This document shows positions 1-8,063 of a stretch of DNA of 64,000 nucleotides, in pieces; the first letter of the stretch is position 1; every line of letters begins with the position of its first letter. Origin of the DNA: Acidimicrobiia bacterium (lineage in GTDB: Bacteria > Actinomycetota > Acidimicrobiia > Spongiisociales > UBA5794); the NCBI GenBank assembly GCA_041393965.1, contig JAWKJB010000001.1, positions 620,001-684,000 on the forward strand, read 5' to 3'. A program made the translations under genes and the position numbers. The notes below the pieces were generated by a model, which worked only from the letters and a program-made list of their open reading frames with translations, did not search any database and was not told the origin of the DNA.

Positions 1-472
1 ACACGGCGAAGCCGAACGCCGCAGCGAGCGCCTGAAGGAACAGCCTGCGGTCCAGCCGTCCCGCCCCGGGTTCGGAGGCGAGGATCGCCACGGCGCACCC
101 GGCTGCGATGATCCCGATCCACTGGACCCCCACGATGGATTCTCCGGTCGCGACCGCCCAAGCGACGGGGAGCATGGCGGCACCCGCCCCGATGATCGGA
201 GCAACGATCGACATGGTGCCCGCGGCGAGAGTGGCGTACATGATCGCGAGGCCGATCAGGCCGAAGATGCCTCCGGTCGCGCCCCAGACCAAGTCTCCCC
301 GGGTGGGGTTTGGGGCTGCAACGACGGCGAGTCCGAGCACCAGAATGGGTGTGCCGGCAAGTTGGGACCATGCGGTGACCGTCCACGCCGAGAGCCTGCG
401 GGTCGCCAAGCCACCGGCGAAATCGGCAACTCCGAACATGGCGGCAGACGCGATGGCAAGCAGCTGGGTCAT
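1..472 (-). CDS. EamA-family permease, partial (3' end outside window)
   Basis: Membrane transporter of the EamA/drug-metabolite superfamily; the first 157 residues are visible and the frame runs off the window edge. The N-terminus reads MTQLLAIASAAMFGVADFAG, followed by alternating hydrophobic helices and the stretch SIVAPIIGAGAAMLPVAWA. It aligns throughout with the divergent gene at 561 (GVADFAGG versus GSADFFGG; VAPI..GAMLP in both), so the two are paralogues sharing a short intergenic region. The ATG at 472 has no Shine-Dalgarno sequence; TACGAT at 479-484 lies six bases upstream, which suggests a leaderless transcript. Substrate unknown. Confidence 0.75.
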   Translation of the reverse strand, partial: MTQLLAIASAAMFGVADFAGGLATRRLSAWTVTAWSQLAGTPILVLGLAVVAAPNPTRGDLVWGATGGIFGLIGLAIMYATLAAGTMSIVAPIIGAGAAMLPVAWAVATGESIVGVQWIGIIAAGCAVAILASEPGAGRLDRRLFLQALAAAFGFAV

Positions 473-560
473 GCAGGGATCGTATGGGTCTTGGCGGATC
501 GTCCCGCCACCGATGCGTCGGCACCCGACGCTCGTGGCCACTGGGTTCTAGGGTCATGCC

Positions 561-1397
561 GTGACTCCTCGTGTCCTTGTCCTCGTCGTGTTGTCGATCG
601 GGCTCATCGGCAGCGCCGACTTCTTCGGTGGCATCGCGTCGAAGCGATCGAGCCCGTTCACGGTCGCGGCGCTGTCCCAGTGGGTCGGCGTTCCCGTCAT
701 CACCGTCGTTGCCCTCCTCGAAGGCGGTGCGATGATTGCGAGGGACGCGCAGCTCGGGCTCCTCGCGGGCGTAGGGTCCGCGCTCGGCGTCGTCGTGATG
801 TATCGGGGGTTCTCGGTCGCGTCCGTCGGTGTCGTTGCCCCGATCGCTTCCACGGTCGGAGCCATGCTCCCGATCGTGGTCGGACTCGCCACCGGCGAAC
901 GCCCATCAGCGCTCGTTGCCACGGGCTTGGTGTTCGGCGTTGCCTCGGTTCTTCTCGTCGGCTATGTCCGTGGACAGGCCCGGCTGTCGATCCGGGGCGT
1001 GGCTCACGGGATCGTTGCAGGCAGCGGCTTCGCTGCCATGGTCGTCATCTACGCAGCCACATCGGAAGCCTCGGGGCTCACCGCAGCCGTATCGGGACGG
1101 ATCAGTGCCGCGACCCTCGCGACCCTTGCCATGGTGGCGGTCGGGGCTCCTCGTCGGGTGTCGCGAACGGCGGTGAAACCCGCGGTGCTCTCCGGCGTTT
1201 TCGCCGGCGTCGGTATGGGGTTCTTCGTGTCTGCGTCACAGGTCGGGGAGCTCGTGGTCGTTGGGGTCGCGGTCGCGATGTTCCCGGTCGTGACAGTGAT
1301 CCTGGCCGCGTTGTTCCTCGACGAGCGCCTCGTTCGATCGCAGTGGGCAGGAGTCGCCCTTGCCGCTTCCGCCGTCGCCATGATCTCGGTCGGCTGA
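561..1397 (+). CDS. EamA-family permease
   Basis: 278-residue polytopic membrane protein with about ten hydrophobic segments, matching the EamA/DMT transporter family. The duplicated architecture is visible: the SADFFGGIASKR region near residue 18 opens the first half, and a second half begins around residue 150 (GVAHGIVAGSGFAAMVVIYA). It is a paralogue of the divergent gene ending at 472. The GTG start at 561 is preceded by TAGGGT at 549-554, exactly six bases away, and no Shine-Dalgarno sequence is visible, so translation is probably leaderless. Substrate cannot be inferred; members export amino acids, sugars or other metabolites. Confidence 0.8.
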   Translation: MTPRVLVLVVLSIGLIGSADFFGGIASKRSSPFTVAALSQWVGVPVITVVALLEGGAMIARDAQLGLLAGVGSALGVVVMYRGFSVASVGVVAPIASTVGAMLPIVVGLATGERPSALVATGLVFGVASVLLVGYVRGQARLSIRGVAHGIVAGSGFAAMVVIYAATSEASGLTAAVSGRISAATLATLAMVAVGAPRRVSRTAVKPAVLSGVFAGVGMGFFVSASQVGELVVVGVAVAMFPVVTVILAALFLDERLVRSQWAGVALAASAVAMISVG

Positions 1398-1452
1398 CGG
1401 ATCATCCGGGACCCGCGGTTTCGCTAGGGTTGACGCCGACGAGGGAGCATCA

Positions 1453-1986
1453 ATGCCGGATGATTCGGAAGAGACCACACCTGTTGTGAACCGCGGCGAG
1501 GTCGAGTACCGCGATTCGAGCACAACCGAGATCGACCTTGACGGTGACGGCAGGCCCGACGGCGTTCGCTCGGTCCACACCGAGGTCCGCGAGATCGATG
1601 TTGACGACGACGGTGTCGCTGACATCGTCTCGACGACAACGATCGAGGAGACCGCGATCGATGTGGATGGCGACGGTGTCGTCGATGTCATCACGACCGT
1701 GGAGACCACCGAGGTGGTCATGGATGTCGACGGCGATGGGGTTGCGGATTCCGTTGACATCACCGAGGTGCGTACGGTTGCGCACGATCTCGACGGGGAC
1801 GGGATCCCGGATGTCACGCGGACCGATGTCGTGACCGTTTCCGGGATCGATCCGGACGAGGACGGCAACCTCAGGGACATTCAAGCCGACGGTGCCCGGA
1901 TCTACGGGTTGGACACGACCGGGGACGGCAACATCGACGATGTGGTAGTCGAGGAGCTCGATGTGGAGATTGTCGAGGACGATTGA
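1453..1986 (+). CDS. Asp-rich protein with tandem DxDxDG calcium-loop-like repeats
   Basis: 177-residue, strongly acidic protein with no signal peptide or membrane segment. From residue 25 to the end it consists of about seven imperfect repeats of 22-25 residues, each built on a D-hydrophobic-D-x-D-G-x-x-D core (DLDGDGRPD, DVDDDGVAD, DVDGDGVVD, DVDGDGVAD, DLDGDGIPD, DPDEDGNL, DTTGDGNID) separated by beta-prone TTxE stretches. The cores resemble dockerin and thrombospondin type 3 calcium loops. A GAGGGAG ribosome site lies five bases before the ATG, and TAGGGT at 1425-1430 is a candidate -10. No known family is recognised with confidence; calcium binding is inference. Confidence 0.7.
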   Translation: MPDDSEETTPVVNRGEVEYRDSSTTEIDLDGDGRPDGVRSVHTEVREIDVDDDGVADIVSTTTIEETAIDVDGDGVVDVITTVETTEVVMDVDGDGVADSVDITEVRTVAHDLDGDGIPDVTRTDVVTVSGIDPDEDGNLRDIQADGARIYGLDTTGDGNIDDVVVEELDVEIVEDD

Positions 1987-1989
1987 CGG

Positions 1990-3087
1990 TCAGCAGACCG
2001 GTCGCACCGTCGGGTACGGGTTCACATAGATGCCACCGGCGATCATCCCGAGATGCAGATGCGGGGTCCCTTTCGCGTTTCCGGAGTCGCCGACGAAGCC
2101 GACCGTCTGGCCCTTGTTCACCCGCTCACCGCTGTTGAGACCGCTCGGCCATTGCGACAGATGCGCGTAGTAGTAGGTCACGCCGTCGTCACCGTACAGG
2201 TACACCTGTCTGCCGCCGAGGTAGTGGCTGTTGAGACGCACCGACCCGCTCGTCATCGCCACCAGTTCGGTCCCGTACGCCGCCATCAGGTCGGTGCCCT
2301 TGTGGGTGCGCCCACCCGATCGGGGGTAGCCCCACGAGTCGATGAAGTAGGATGAGCCCTTCACGGGGCACACGACTCCCTTGGTCTGGCCGGGAATCCC
2401 CGCAGATGGGCCCGATCGGCGTGCAGCGGCTGCCGCTGCTTCCCTCGCGATCCGCGCCTTGTACTTCGCGTAGACGCTCTTGTACTTGGTGCGCGCCTCT
2501 TCGTGGGCCTTGTCGGCCTTTTCCCTGCTCGCGGCGAGTGCTTCAACCACGGTCTGTTGCTCGGCCTTGAGGGCCTCGACCTCGGCCTGTTTGTCGAGGA
2601 GCTCGACCGTGAGGCGGTCCATCTGCCTTCGGACCGCTCCGAGCTGGTCGAGCTCGGCGAGATCCCTCGTCGTCGCCTTGTCGTACAGCGCCTGGGTGGT
2701 GATGAGGTCCTGGATGTTCTCGGCCGTGAACGCGGTCGTCATAACCGAGCGTCCGCCGTTGGTGTAGGCGTCGACCACGAGATCGCGTGCCCGAGTCTCG
2801 AGGTTCGAGACATCGAGTCCGTAGGTGCTGATCGCCTCCTCGAGCCGCTCCATGCGCCAGGTGAGGTTCGCGAGCTTGCCGCGGATCCGCTCGTACTCCT
2901 CGAGGCCTGCCTCGAGCTCGGCATCGGCTTCCTCGAGGGCGGCGAGCGCCTTGTCCGCCGCCGTCTTGGCCTTCGTGACATCGGACTTCGATTGGGCATT
3001 GGCTGTTACCGGCGTCACCACCACAACGGCCAGCGCGACCACGATGAGCAGTATTCGGGACTTCTGCAGATGCTGCATACGAGGCAC
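1990..3087 (-). CDS. M23-family metallopeptidase with N-terminal coiled coil (EnvC/NlpD-like)
   Basis: 365-residue secreted protein. A hydrophobic signal segment (residues about 10-30, ending ANAQS) is followed by about 170 residues of heptad-rich helix (EEADAELEAGLEEYERIRGKL and similar) and an Ala/Arg linker. The C-terminal Peptidase_M23 domain (from about residue 235) carries HKGTDLMA and HLHLG, the zinc-ligand motifs of lysostaphin-type endopeptidases. This layout is that of murein hydrolases or hydrolase activators that act in the cell wall at division. The start may be GTG 3087 or ATG 3078. It is convergent with the Asp-rich gene, with three bases between them. Confidence 0.85.
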   Translation of the reverse strand: MPRMQHLQKSRILLIVVALAVVVVTPVTANAQSKSDVTKAKTAADKALAALEEADAELEAGLEEYERIRGKLANLTWRMERLEEAISTYGLDVSNLETRARDLVVDAYTNGGRSVMTTAFTAENIQDLITTQALYDKATTRDLAELDQLGAVRRQMDRLTVELLDKQAEVEALKAEQQTVVEALAASREKADKAHEEARTKYKSVYAKYKARIAREAAAAAARRSGPSAGIPGQTKGVVCPVKGSSYFIDSWGYPRSGGRTHKGTDLMAAYGTELVAMTSGSVRLNSHYLGGRQVYLYGDDGVTYYYAHLSQWPSGLNSGERVNKGQTVGFVGDSGNAKGTPHLHLGMIAGGIYVNPYPTVRPVC

Positions 3088-3127
3088 GAAGCGTAGTGGA
3101 CCGACCCGGATAGGGGCCAGTCGGCGA

Positions 3128-3340
3128 CTACCGAACGATGAAGGACAGCTTCACGGTTGCCCGGTACGCGGCGACCCGTCCGTCTCGAACATCGGCCGTC
3201 TGGCGGGTGATCTCGACGGTCGTGATGCCGCTGACGCTCTCCGCGGCTTTGGCAACGGCCTTGTCGATGGCATCCTCGAAACCGGTCGTTGAGACACCGG
3301 TGATCTCGATCGTCTTGACAGCATTCGTCTCGATATCCAT
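3128..3340 (-). CDS. dodecin-family flavin-binding protein
   Basis: 70-residue protein starting MDIETNAVKTIEITGVS and containing FEDAIDKAVAKAAESVSGI and a terminal beta strand RATVKLSFIV, the helix between three strands that defines dodecin. Dodecins assemble as hollow 12-mers that store or buffer flavins. A longer frame reaches 3478, but the dodecin fold begins at this ATG, which has TAAGCT at 3348-3353, seven bases upstream, and no Shine-Dalgarno sequence. The gene is divergent from the membrane protein at 3433. Confidence 0.85.
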   Translation of the reverse strand: MDIETNAVKTIEITGVSTTGFEDAIDKAVAKAAESVSGITTVEITRQTADVRDGRVAAYRATVKLSFIVR

Positions 3341-3432
3341 GGTGATGAGCTTACCGCCGGTGGCTTCCGCCGCCGCCGCCGAGGACAGCGGACCACTATC
3401 GGCCCCCCGGCCACGGGCGGTAAGCTCGGGGT

Positions 3433-3843
3433 GTGAAGCGAGATGTTTCCTTTGCCCCGAGGCGGACCACCGTTTCACCGGTTCTTGGTGGTGCCTTCGC
3501 CCTTGTGTTCCCGACGGTGATCGGTGTCATGGCGCTGTCGGTCGGGTTCAGGGAGGGTGGCGACATGACCGACTTCGCCGGCTCGGTCGCCGCCTCGATC
3601 CTGTTCCTCATCGTCGCGCCCACCGCCTGGGTGCTCGCCTTCCCGTTCATCGATGTGACGCGATTCACCGTGATCGTGTTCGGCATGGTGACGAGCGCCC
3701 CGCTGTGGTGGCTCGCCGGGGTCGTGATCGCACGGATCTCCCAACACTGGACCACCTGGATTCGCCGCTATCTGGCCGTGTCGGTCGTGTGGATGGTGGT
3801 GAACATCGTCATGATCGCCCTCGCCGCATCCCTGACCAGCTGA
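3433..3843 (+). CDS. small four-helix membrane protein, unknown function
   Basis: 136-residue protein with four predicted membrane spans at about residues 17-37, 50-72, 78-100 and 110-132, and a basic N-terminus (MKRDVSFAPRRT). I do not recognise a family. The GTG start has TAAGCT at 3421-3426, six bases upstream, the spacing seen at many transcription-unit heads in this window. The gene ends just before a run of heptanucleotide repeats. Confidence 0.6.
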   Translation: MKRDVSFAPRRTTVSPVLGGAFALVFPTVIGVMALSVGFREGGDMTDFAGSVAASILFLIVAPTAWVLAFPFIDVTRFTVIVFGMVTSAPLWWLAGVVIARISQHWTTWIRRYLAVSVVWMVVNIVMIALAASLTS

Positions 3844-3851
3844 TCAACAGT

Positions 3852-3935
3852 CAACAGATAACAGATAACAGATAACAGACATCTGACTTCTGGCTTCTGG
3901 CTTCTGGCTTCTGGCTTCTGGCTTCTGGCTTCTGC
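3852..3935. repeat. two adjacent heptanucleotide tandem arrays
   Basis: ACAGATA occurs three times in a row from 3854 to 3874, followed by a partial copy. CTTCTGG occurs six times in a row from 3887 to 3928, followed by a seventh copy altered at its last base. Both arrays have a 7-base period, lie between a stop codon and the next gene's promoter, and differ sharply in base composition from the surroundings. The ends (CAGAT at the left, ATCTG at the right) are complementary. Copy number at such repeats can change by slippage. Confidence 0.85.
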
Positions 3936-3963
3936 CATCTGAAAAAGTCGTAGCCTCTCACCT

Positions 3964-4623
3964 ATGGACCTCACCGAAGCGCTGTACACGACCCGGGCGA
4001 TGCGCCGGGTGTCCTCTGATCCGGTACCAGACGAAGTCGTCCGCTCGATGCTCGACGCGGCGATCCGTTCACCGTCGGGCGGGAACGCGCAGAACTGGCG
4101 GTGGCTCACCGTCACCGACCGAGCAACGATGCGCGAACTTGGCGTCCTGTACGCCGCGGCGTGGGCCCAGCTCACCGAGACGCTCTATGCGGGAAAGGCG
4201 GAGCAGGCGGCAGCGTCCGGGGACAAGACGACAACCCGCGTGCTGAAATCGGCACAGTGGCTCGCCGACAACTTCGACACAGTGCCCCTCGTGGTGTTGC
4301 CGTATCACCGCAACGACCCGACCGGTGCATCGATCTACCCGGCGGTGTGGAGCCTCATGCTCGCCGCACGGGGTCACGGGATCGGCACCTGTCTGACAAC
4401 CGTACTCGGCCTGTTCAAGCATGCCGAGGTGGCGGATCTGCTCGGCGTGCCGACCGAGAAGGGCTGGGTGAACGCCGCTGCCGTGGCCTGTGGCTATCCC
4501 CTCGGTCGTTGGGGTGTCGCGAAGCGTCCTCCGGCCCATCGCGTCACCTACGCCGAATCGTGGGGGAATCCTCCGGCGTGGACGGTCGATGAGCCGCTGT
4601 GGAACCCGGACAACAGCGAGTAG
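3964..4623 (+). CDS. nitroreductase-family FMN protein
   Basis: 219-residue protein of the NfsA/FRP nitroreductase fold, expected to bind FMN and use NAD(P)H. The N-terminal MDLTEALYTTRAMRRVSSDP and RSPSGGNAQNWRW motifs contact FMN phosphate and ring, and GHGIGTCLTTVLG and ACGYPLGRWG are the later family motifs. The true substrate is not predictable; family members reduce nitroaromatics, quinones or flavins. The ATG has TAGCCT at 3951-3956, seven bases upstream, without a Shine-Dalgarno sequence. Confidence 0.85.
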   Translation: MDLTEALYTTRAMRRVSSDPVPDEVVRSMLDAAIRSPSGGNAQNWRWLTVTDRATMRELGVLYAAAWAQLTETLYAGKAEQAAASGDKTTTRVLKSAQWLADNFDTVPLVVLPYHRNDPTGASIYPAVWSLMLAARGHGIGTCLTTVLGLFKHAEVADLLGVPTEKGWVNAAAVACGYPLGRWGVAKRPPAHRVTYAESWGNPPAWTVDEPLWNPDNSE

Positions 4624-4633
4624 TACCGGCGTC

Positions 4634-5632
4634 TCAGAACAGACGCGGGCGGAAAAGCTCATCGTGGGTCCGGATTGCGTACCGGTCGGTCATCCCGGCG
4701 ACGAAGTCGATGACTTGGGTGAGATCGTCGGCTTCGGGATGCTGATACGACGCGGGGAGTTCGTCGAGATGCTCGAGGTAGTAGGTGACGAGATCACGGA
4801 CGATCTCTTTCGCGCGTCGCTGCTGGTTCTGGACCTCCCGCCGGAGATACACCCGCTCGAACATGAACGCCCGCAGCTCGTGCATCGCGTTGAGCTTGTC
4901 AGGCTCCATCGTGATCCTCGATTGCCGGTAGGACTCGTCGATGACCGCTTCGACCATCGTTCCGACCCAGTCCCTTCCCGGCTCCCCGAACGCTGCCAGG
5001 GCCGATGATGGAAAGTCCCTCGTTTCGAGCACCCCCGCCCTGATCGCGTCGAGGGCATCATGCGCGAGATAGGCGATCCGATCGGCGTACTTGACCACAT
5101 CACCTTCGTGTGTGGTCGCCCGCTCCGACACCTTCCACGGGTGCGTTCGGATCCCCGAGAGCACCTCGGGAGTGAGGTTGAGCGGTTCGAGGACCTGGAA
5201 GATCCGGACGGATTGCTCCGAATGCCGCCACTCACCGTCGACGAACTCCGACAGGGCATCCTCCCCCGTGTGGCCGAACGGTGAGTGACCGACATCGTGC
5301 CCGAGACACACCGCCTCCGCGAGCGCCACATTGAGCGACAGCGCTCTCGCAATGGCCCTTCCGACCTGCGTCACCTGGAGCGTGTGGGTCATGCGGGTGA
5401 CATAGTGGTCGCCCTCCGGGTTCATGAACACCTGGGTCTTGTGCTTCAGGCGGCGGAAGGCCTTGGAATGGATGATGCGGTCCTGGTCCCGTTCGAAGGC
5501 GGTTCGCCACGGGTCGGGCTCCTCGACCTGTGCCCGTGGCGAGGCGGTCGATGATCTCGTCGCCCCCGGGGCAAGGAGCTGGTTTTCCTCGGCCTCGGCG
5601 ATCGGTCGTGTGCGGAGGCGGAACTGGCTCAT
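4634..5632 (-). CDS. dgt: deoxyguanosinetriphosphate triphosphohydrolase-like protein
   Basis: HD-superfamily dNTPase that hydrolyses dNTPs to the nucleoside and triphosphate. Visible family marks are IIHSKAFRRLKHKTQVF, the HD motif in GHDVGHSPFGHTGEDAL, and VKYADRIAYLAHDA with the last metal-binding Asp. Length 332 residues from ATG 5632, typical of the short dgt subfamily. A GTG at 5671 would add 13 residues and overlap the permease gene upstream; neither start has a clear ribosome site. It follows the PhnE-like gene closely and may be cotranscribed, but a functional link is not evident. Confidence 0.88.
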   Translation of the reverse strand: MSQFRLRTRPIAEAEENQLLAPGATRSSTASPRAQVEEPDPWRTAFERDQDRIIHSKAFRRLKHKTQVFMNPEGDHYVTRMTHTLQVTQVGRAIARALSLNVALAEAVCLGHDVGHSPFGHTGEDALSEFVDGEWRHSEQSVRIFQVLEPLNLTPEVLSGIRTHPWKVSERATTHEGDVVKYADRIAYLAHDALDAIRAGVLETRDFPSSALAAFGEPGRDWVGTMVEAVIDESYRQSRITMEPDKLNAMHELRAFMFERVYLRREVQNQQRRAKEIVRDLVTYYLEHLDELPASYQHPEADDLTQVIDFVAGMTDRYAIRTHDELFRPRLF

Positions 5633-5654
5633 CGGGGTGCCAGGGTCGGCGGCA

Positions 5655-8063
5655 CTAGATGAAGCGTTCACGCAGCCGGGAACTCACATAGTCCATCGTT
5701 GCGACGACGATCGCGATCGCAAGCATCTGGGCAGCGGCAGCCCGGTACTGCAACAGGTTGATGTTCTGCTGGAGGAGGAATCCGATTCCGCCACCTCCGG
5801 CGAATCCGATGATGGTCGACATCCGGACATTGATGTCCCACCGGTACATCGTGAACGAGATGTACGGCGGCACGATCTGGGGGATCACCCCGTAGACGAT
5901 GGTCTGGAGCCGTGTGGCGCCGGTCGCCCTCACGGCCTCGATCGGCCCGCTGTTGATCGACTCGACCTGTTCGGAATACAGCTTGGCGAGGGCCGCGGTG
6001 GTGTGCAGTGCGAGGGCGAGAGCACCAGCGAACGGGCCGATCCCGACCCAGACGACGAAGATGATCACCATCACCAGCGGCTCGATCGACCGAAGGCCGT
6101 TGAACACGGTTCGTGACAGGTAGTAGACCGTGAGCCCGATGTTCTGGGACTCGGCCTTTCGGATTGCCTTGACGGACAACCACATCCCGATGACGGCACC
6201 GATGAGGGCAGGGATATAGACCGTCGCGAGGGGATTCTCGAGCAGGTAGAACCAATCGACGATCGCCCCGATCGCCATGGCGACCAGTGCACCTGCCACC
6301 GCGGACAGCACGAGGGTGAGGCCGTTCACGGCCCGCCGCGACAGCTTCGCGTTGAGTGCGTAGCCGAGCTTGCTCGCCGCAAGCGCCAATGCGAGGGCGC
6401 CGATCAGAGCGGAACCCACCGGGATGAGGATGTCGCCCATCTCACCGAGCGTGACCACGAAACTCCCAAGGAAGGTAGCGCCAGGGATCAGGTCGATCAT
6501 CCAGTCACCGATCACGACCAACAGGTCCGCCACGACATACGCGCCGATGAGGGCGAAAAACCCGACGGTGACGAGCGCTGCCGCCCGAAGCGTCCTGATG
6601 GAACGAGAGGGTCTTCCGGGATCCTCGGGTGGGAAGGCCCAGCGCAGGAGGAAGAACACCACCGCCGCGATGAGGGCAAGTGCGAGAAGGAGGGTCAGCG
6701 CGTTGGCGTCGGCGAGCCCGTCGAGCGATCTCGCCCAGCTCGAGCCGAGCACGCCGATGACGACGCCGATCGGAAGGGCGATGAGGGACATGGCGAGGTT
6801 GACCACCGGAACGGTGACATCTCGCATCAGGTTCCGGGACGCAAGGAAGCTCAACGGAACGGCGAGCATGGTCCCAGCCGTGGTCGCGAGGAGCGCAAGC
6901 ATCACCGTCTCGACGATGCGGTCCCAGGTGTTGATTGCGTTGTCAGAGAGGCGTGGCGACAGGTCCGTCTGGTCGGCGACCGACACGATCCGGTACTGGG
7001 TGCCGTCGGTTCCGTCGAAGAACACGAGCGAGACATGGTCAAGGGACGCACCGGGGGCCCCTGCGATTTCGAGACGGTTCGTTTCGGCAAAGGCAACCTC
7101 GTTGAAGAACAGATCATCGGTCGCATCGGTGGGAGTCTGGTCGGCGTTGACGAGTCCGAAGCTCTGGGGGCTCGGTCCTTGCCACGCGAAGTCCTGCGAG
7201 ATCGAACCGGTTCCCGTGAGCTGGATCGAGTCGTTGCCATCGGGAAGGATCGGGTCGTGGCCGATGTCGGTGCTGGTGAGCCCCTTCCCGGATCCGGTCG
7301 TTGCCTCGAATGCTCCGCCCCAGCTGATGAAGTCGAGCACATTGTTGTTTTCGTCGATGATCGTGACACCGCCGGGGACCCTGACATCGAATCCGGCAAG
7401 CACGATCTCGTAGGTCGACAGGTCGCTGTCGCTGTCGGGAAGGACGCTGTCATCGCGGATCCCATTGGCGTTCGTGTCGGTCCAGACCTTTTCGCGCGAG
7501 GTCCACGATCCGATGTTGGTCTGGGTCGTGACCCTGACGATCTGGGGGTCGGGGGACTCGCGTTCGGGTGCAAGGAACGCCAGCTCGAAGGTGCCGTCAT
7601 CGAGGATGTCGACACGGCCCATCGGGAGGACGATGTCGAAGTCCGAGATCGGCACGAAATCGATAATCGCCCGCTGTCCCGGTTGGAAGCCGGTTCCGCG
7701 AACGGTCATCTCGTCACCGGGGTTGGCACAGTTCGGGGTGACGGCCACCGTCCCGCCTTCGGCTGACGGAGGCGCTGGTTCGGGGTCCTGCCCATCACAC
7801 GGTACGAAGACATCCGTGTCGATCACGACATCGCGCTTGTCGTAGTGGATCAGGTCGGGATGGGCGAGTGCGCGAAGGATCTTGAAGAGCTGTTCCTGGC
7901 GCGTCTCGGACTGGATCTCATCGAGGGAGACATCGGTCTTGGCAAAGGCGAATGCGTAGACGACGAACACCGTCAGGATGACGATCGTGACCATGAGGGC
8001 CCGGCGCCACCCCTTGCGTTTGCCGTTCGAGGCAATCGGGCCGGTGGCTTGCGAGTCAGCCAA
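5655..8063 (-). CDS. oversized PhnE-like ABC transporter permease with large extracytoplasmic domain
   Basis: About 802 residues, whereas PhnE is usually about 270. Order: one membrane span (residues 22-40); some 340 residues outside the membrane with an Ig/IPT-like part (PNCANPGDEMTVRGTGFQPG), a DTNANGIRDD loop and lamin-tail-like stretches (LDFISWGG, NEVAFAETNRLEIAG); PhnE N-half (DRIVETVMLALLATTAGTML, ASRNLM); roughly 180 residues with extra spans; then the PhnE C-half with ABC-contact loop (LYSEQVESINSGPIEAVRATGA, GFAGGGGIGF). The best start is TTG 8063, overlapping the end of the ATPase gene by eight bases; the frame to 8165 lies wholly inside that gene and reads as Ser/Arg noise. Confidence 0.85.
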   Translation of the reverse strand: MADSQATGPIASNGKRKGWRRALMVTIVILTVFVVYAFAFAKTDVSLDEIQSETRQEQLFKILRALAHPDLIHYDKRDVVIDTDVFVPCDGQDPEPAPPSAEGGTVAVTPNCANPGDEMTVRGTGFQPGQRAIIDFVPISDFDIVLPMGRVDILDDGTFELAFLAPERESPDPQIVRVTTQTNIGSWTSREKVWTDTNANGIRDDSVLPDSDSDLSTYEIVLAGFDVRVPGGVTIIDENNNVLDFISWGGAFEATTGSGKGLTSTDIGHDPILPDGNDSIQLTGTGSISQDFAWQGPSPQSFGLVNADQTPTDATDDLFFNEVAFAETNRLEIAGAPGASLDHVSLVFFDGTDGTQYRIVSVADQTDLSPRLSDNAINTWDRIVETVMLALLATTAGTMLAVPLSFLASRNLMRDVTVPVVNLAMSLIALPIGVVIGVLGSSWARSLDGLADANALTLLLALALIAAVVFFLLRWAFPPEDPGRPSRSIRTLRAAALVTVGFFALIGAYVVADLLVVIGDWMIDLIPGATFLGSFVVTLGEMGDILIPVGSALIGALALALAASKLGYALNAKLSRRAVNGLTLVLSAVAGALVAMAIGAIVDWFYLLENPLATVYIPALIGAVIGMWLSVKAIRKAESQNIGLTVYYLSRTVFNGLRSIEPLVMVIIFVVWVGIGPFAGALALALHTTAALAKLYSEQVESINSGPIEAVRATGATRLQTIVYGVIPQIVPPYISFTMYRWDINVRMSTIIGFAGGGGIGFLLQQNINLLQYRAAAAQMLAIAIVVATMDYVSSRLRERFI

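Noticed and set aside
3852..3935. CRISPR array
   Set aside because: The units are 7 bases long with no spacers, and no cas genes are present.
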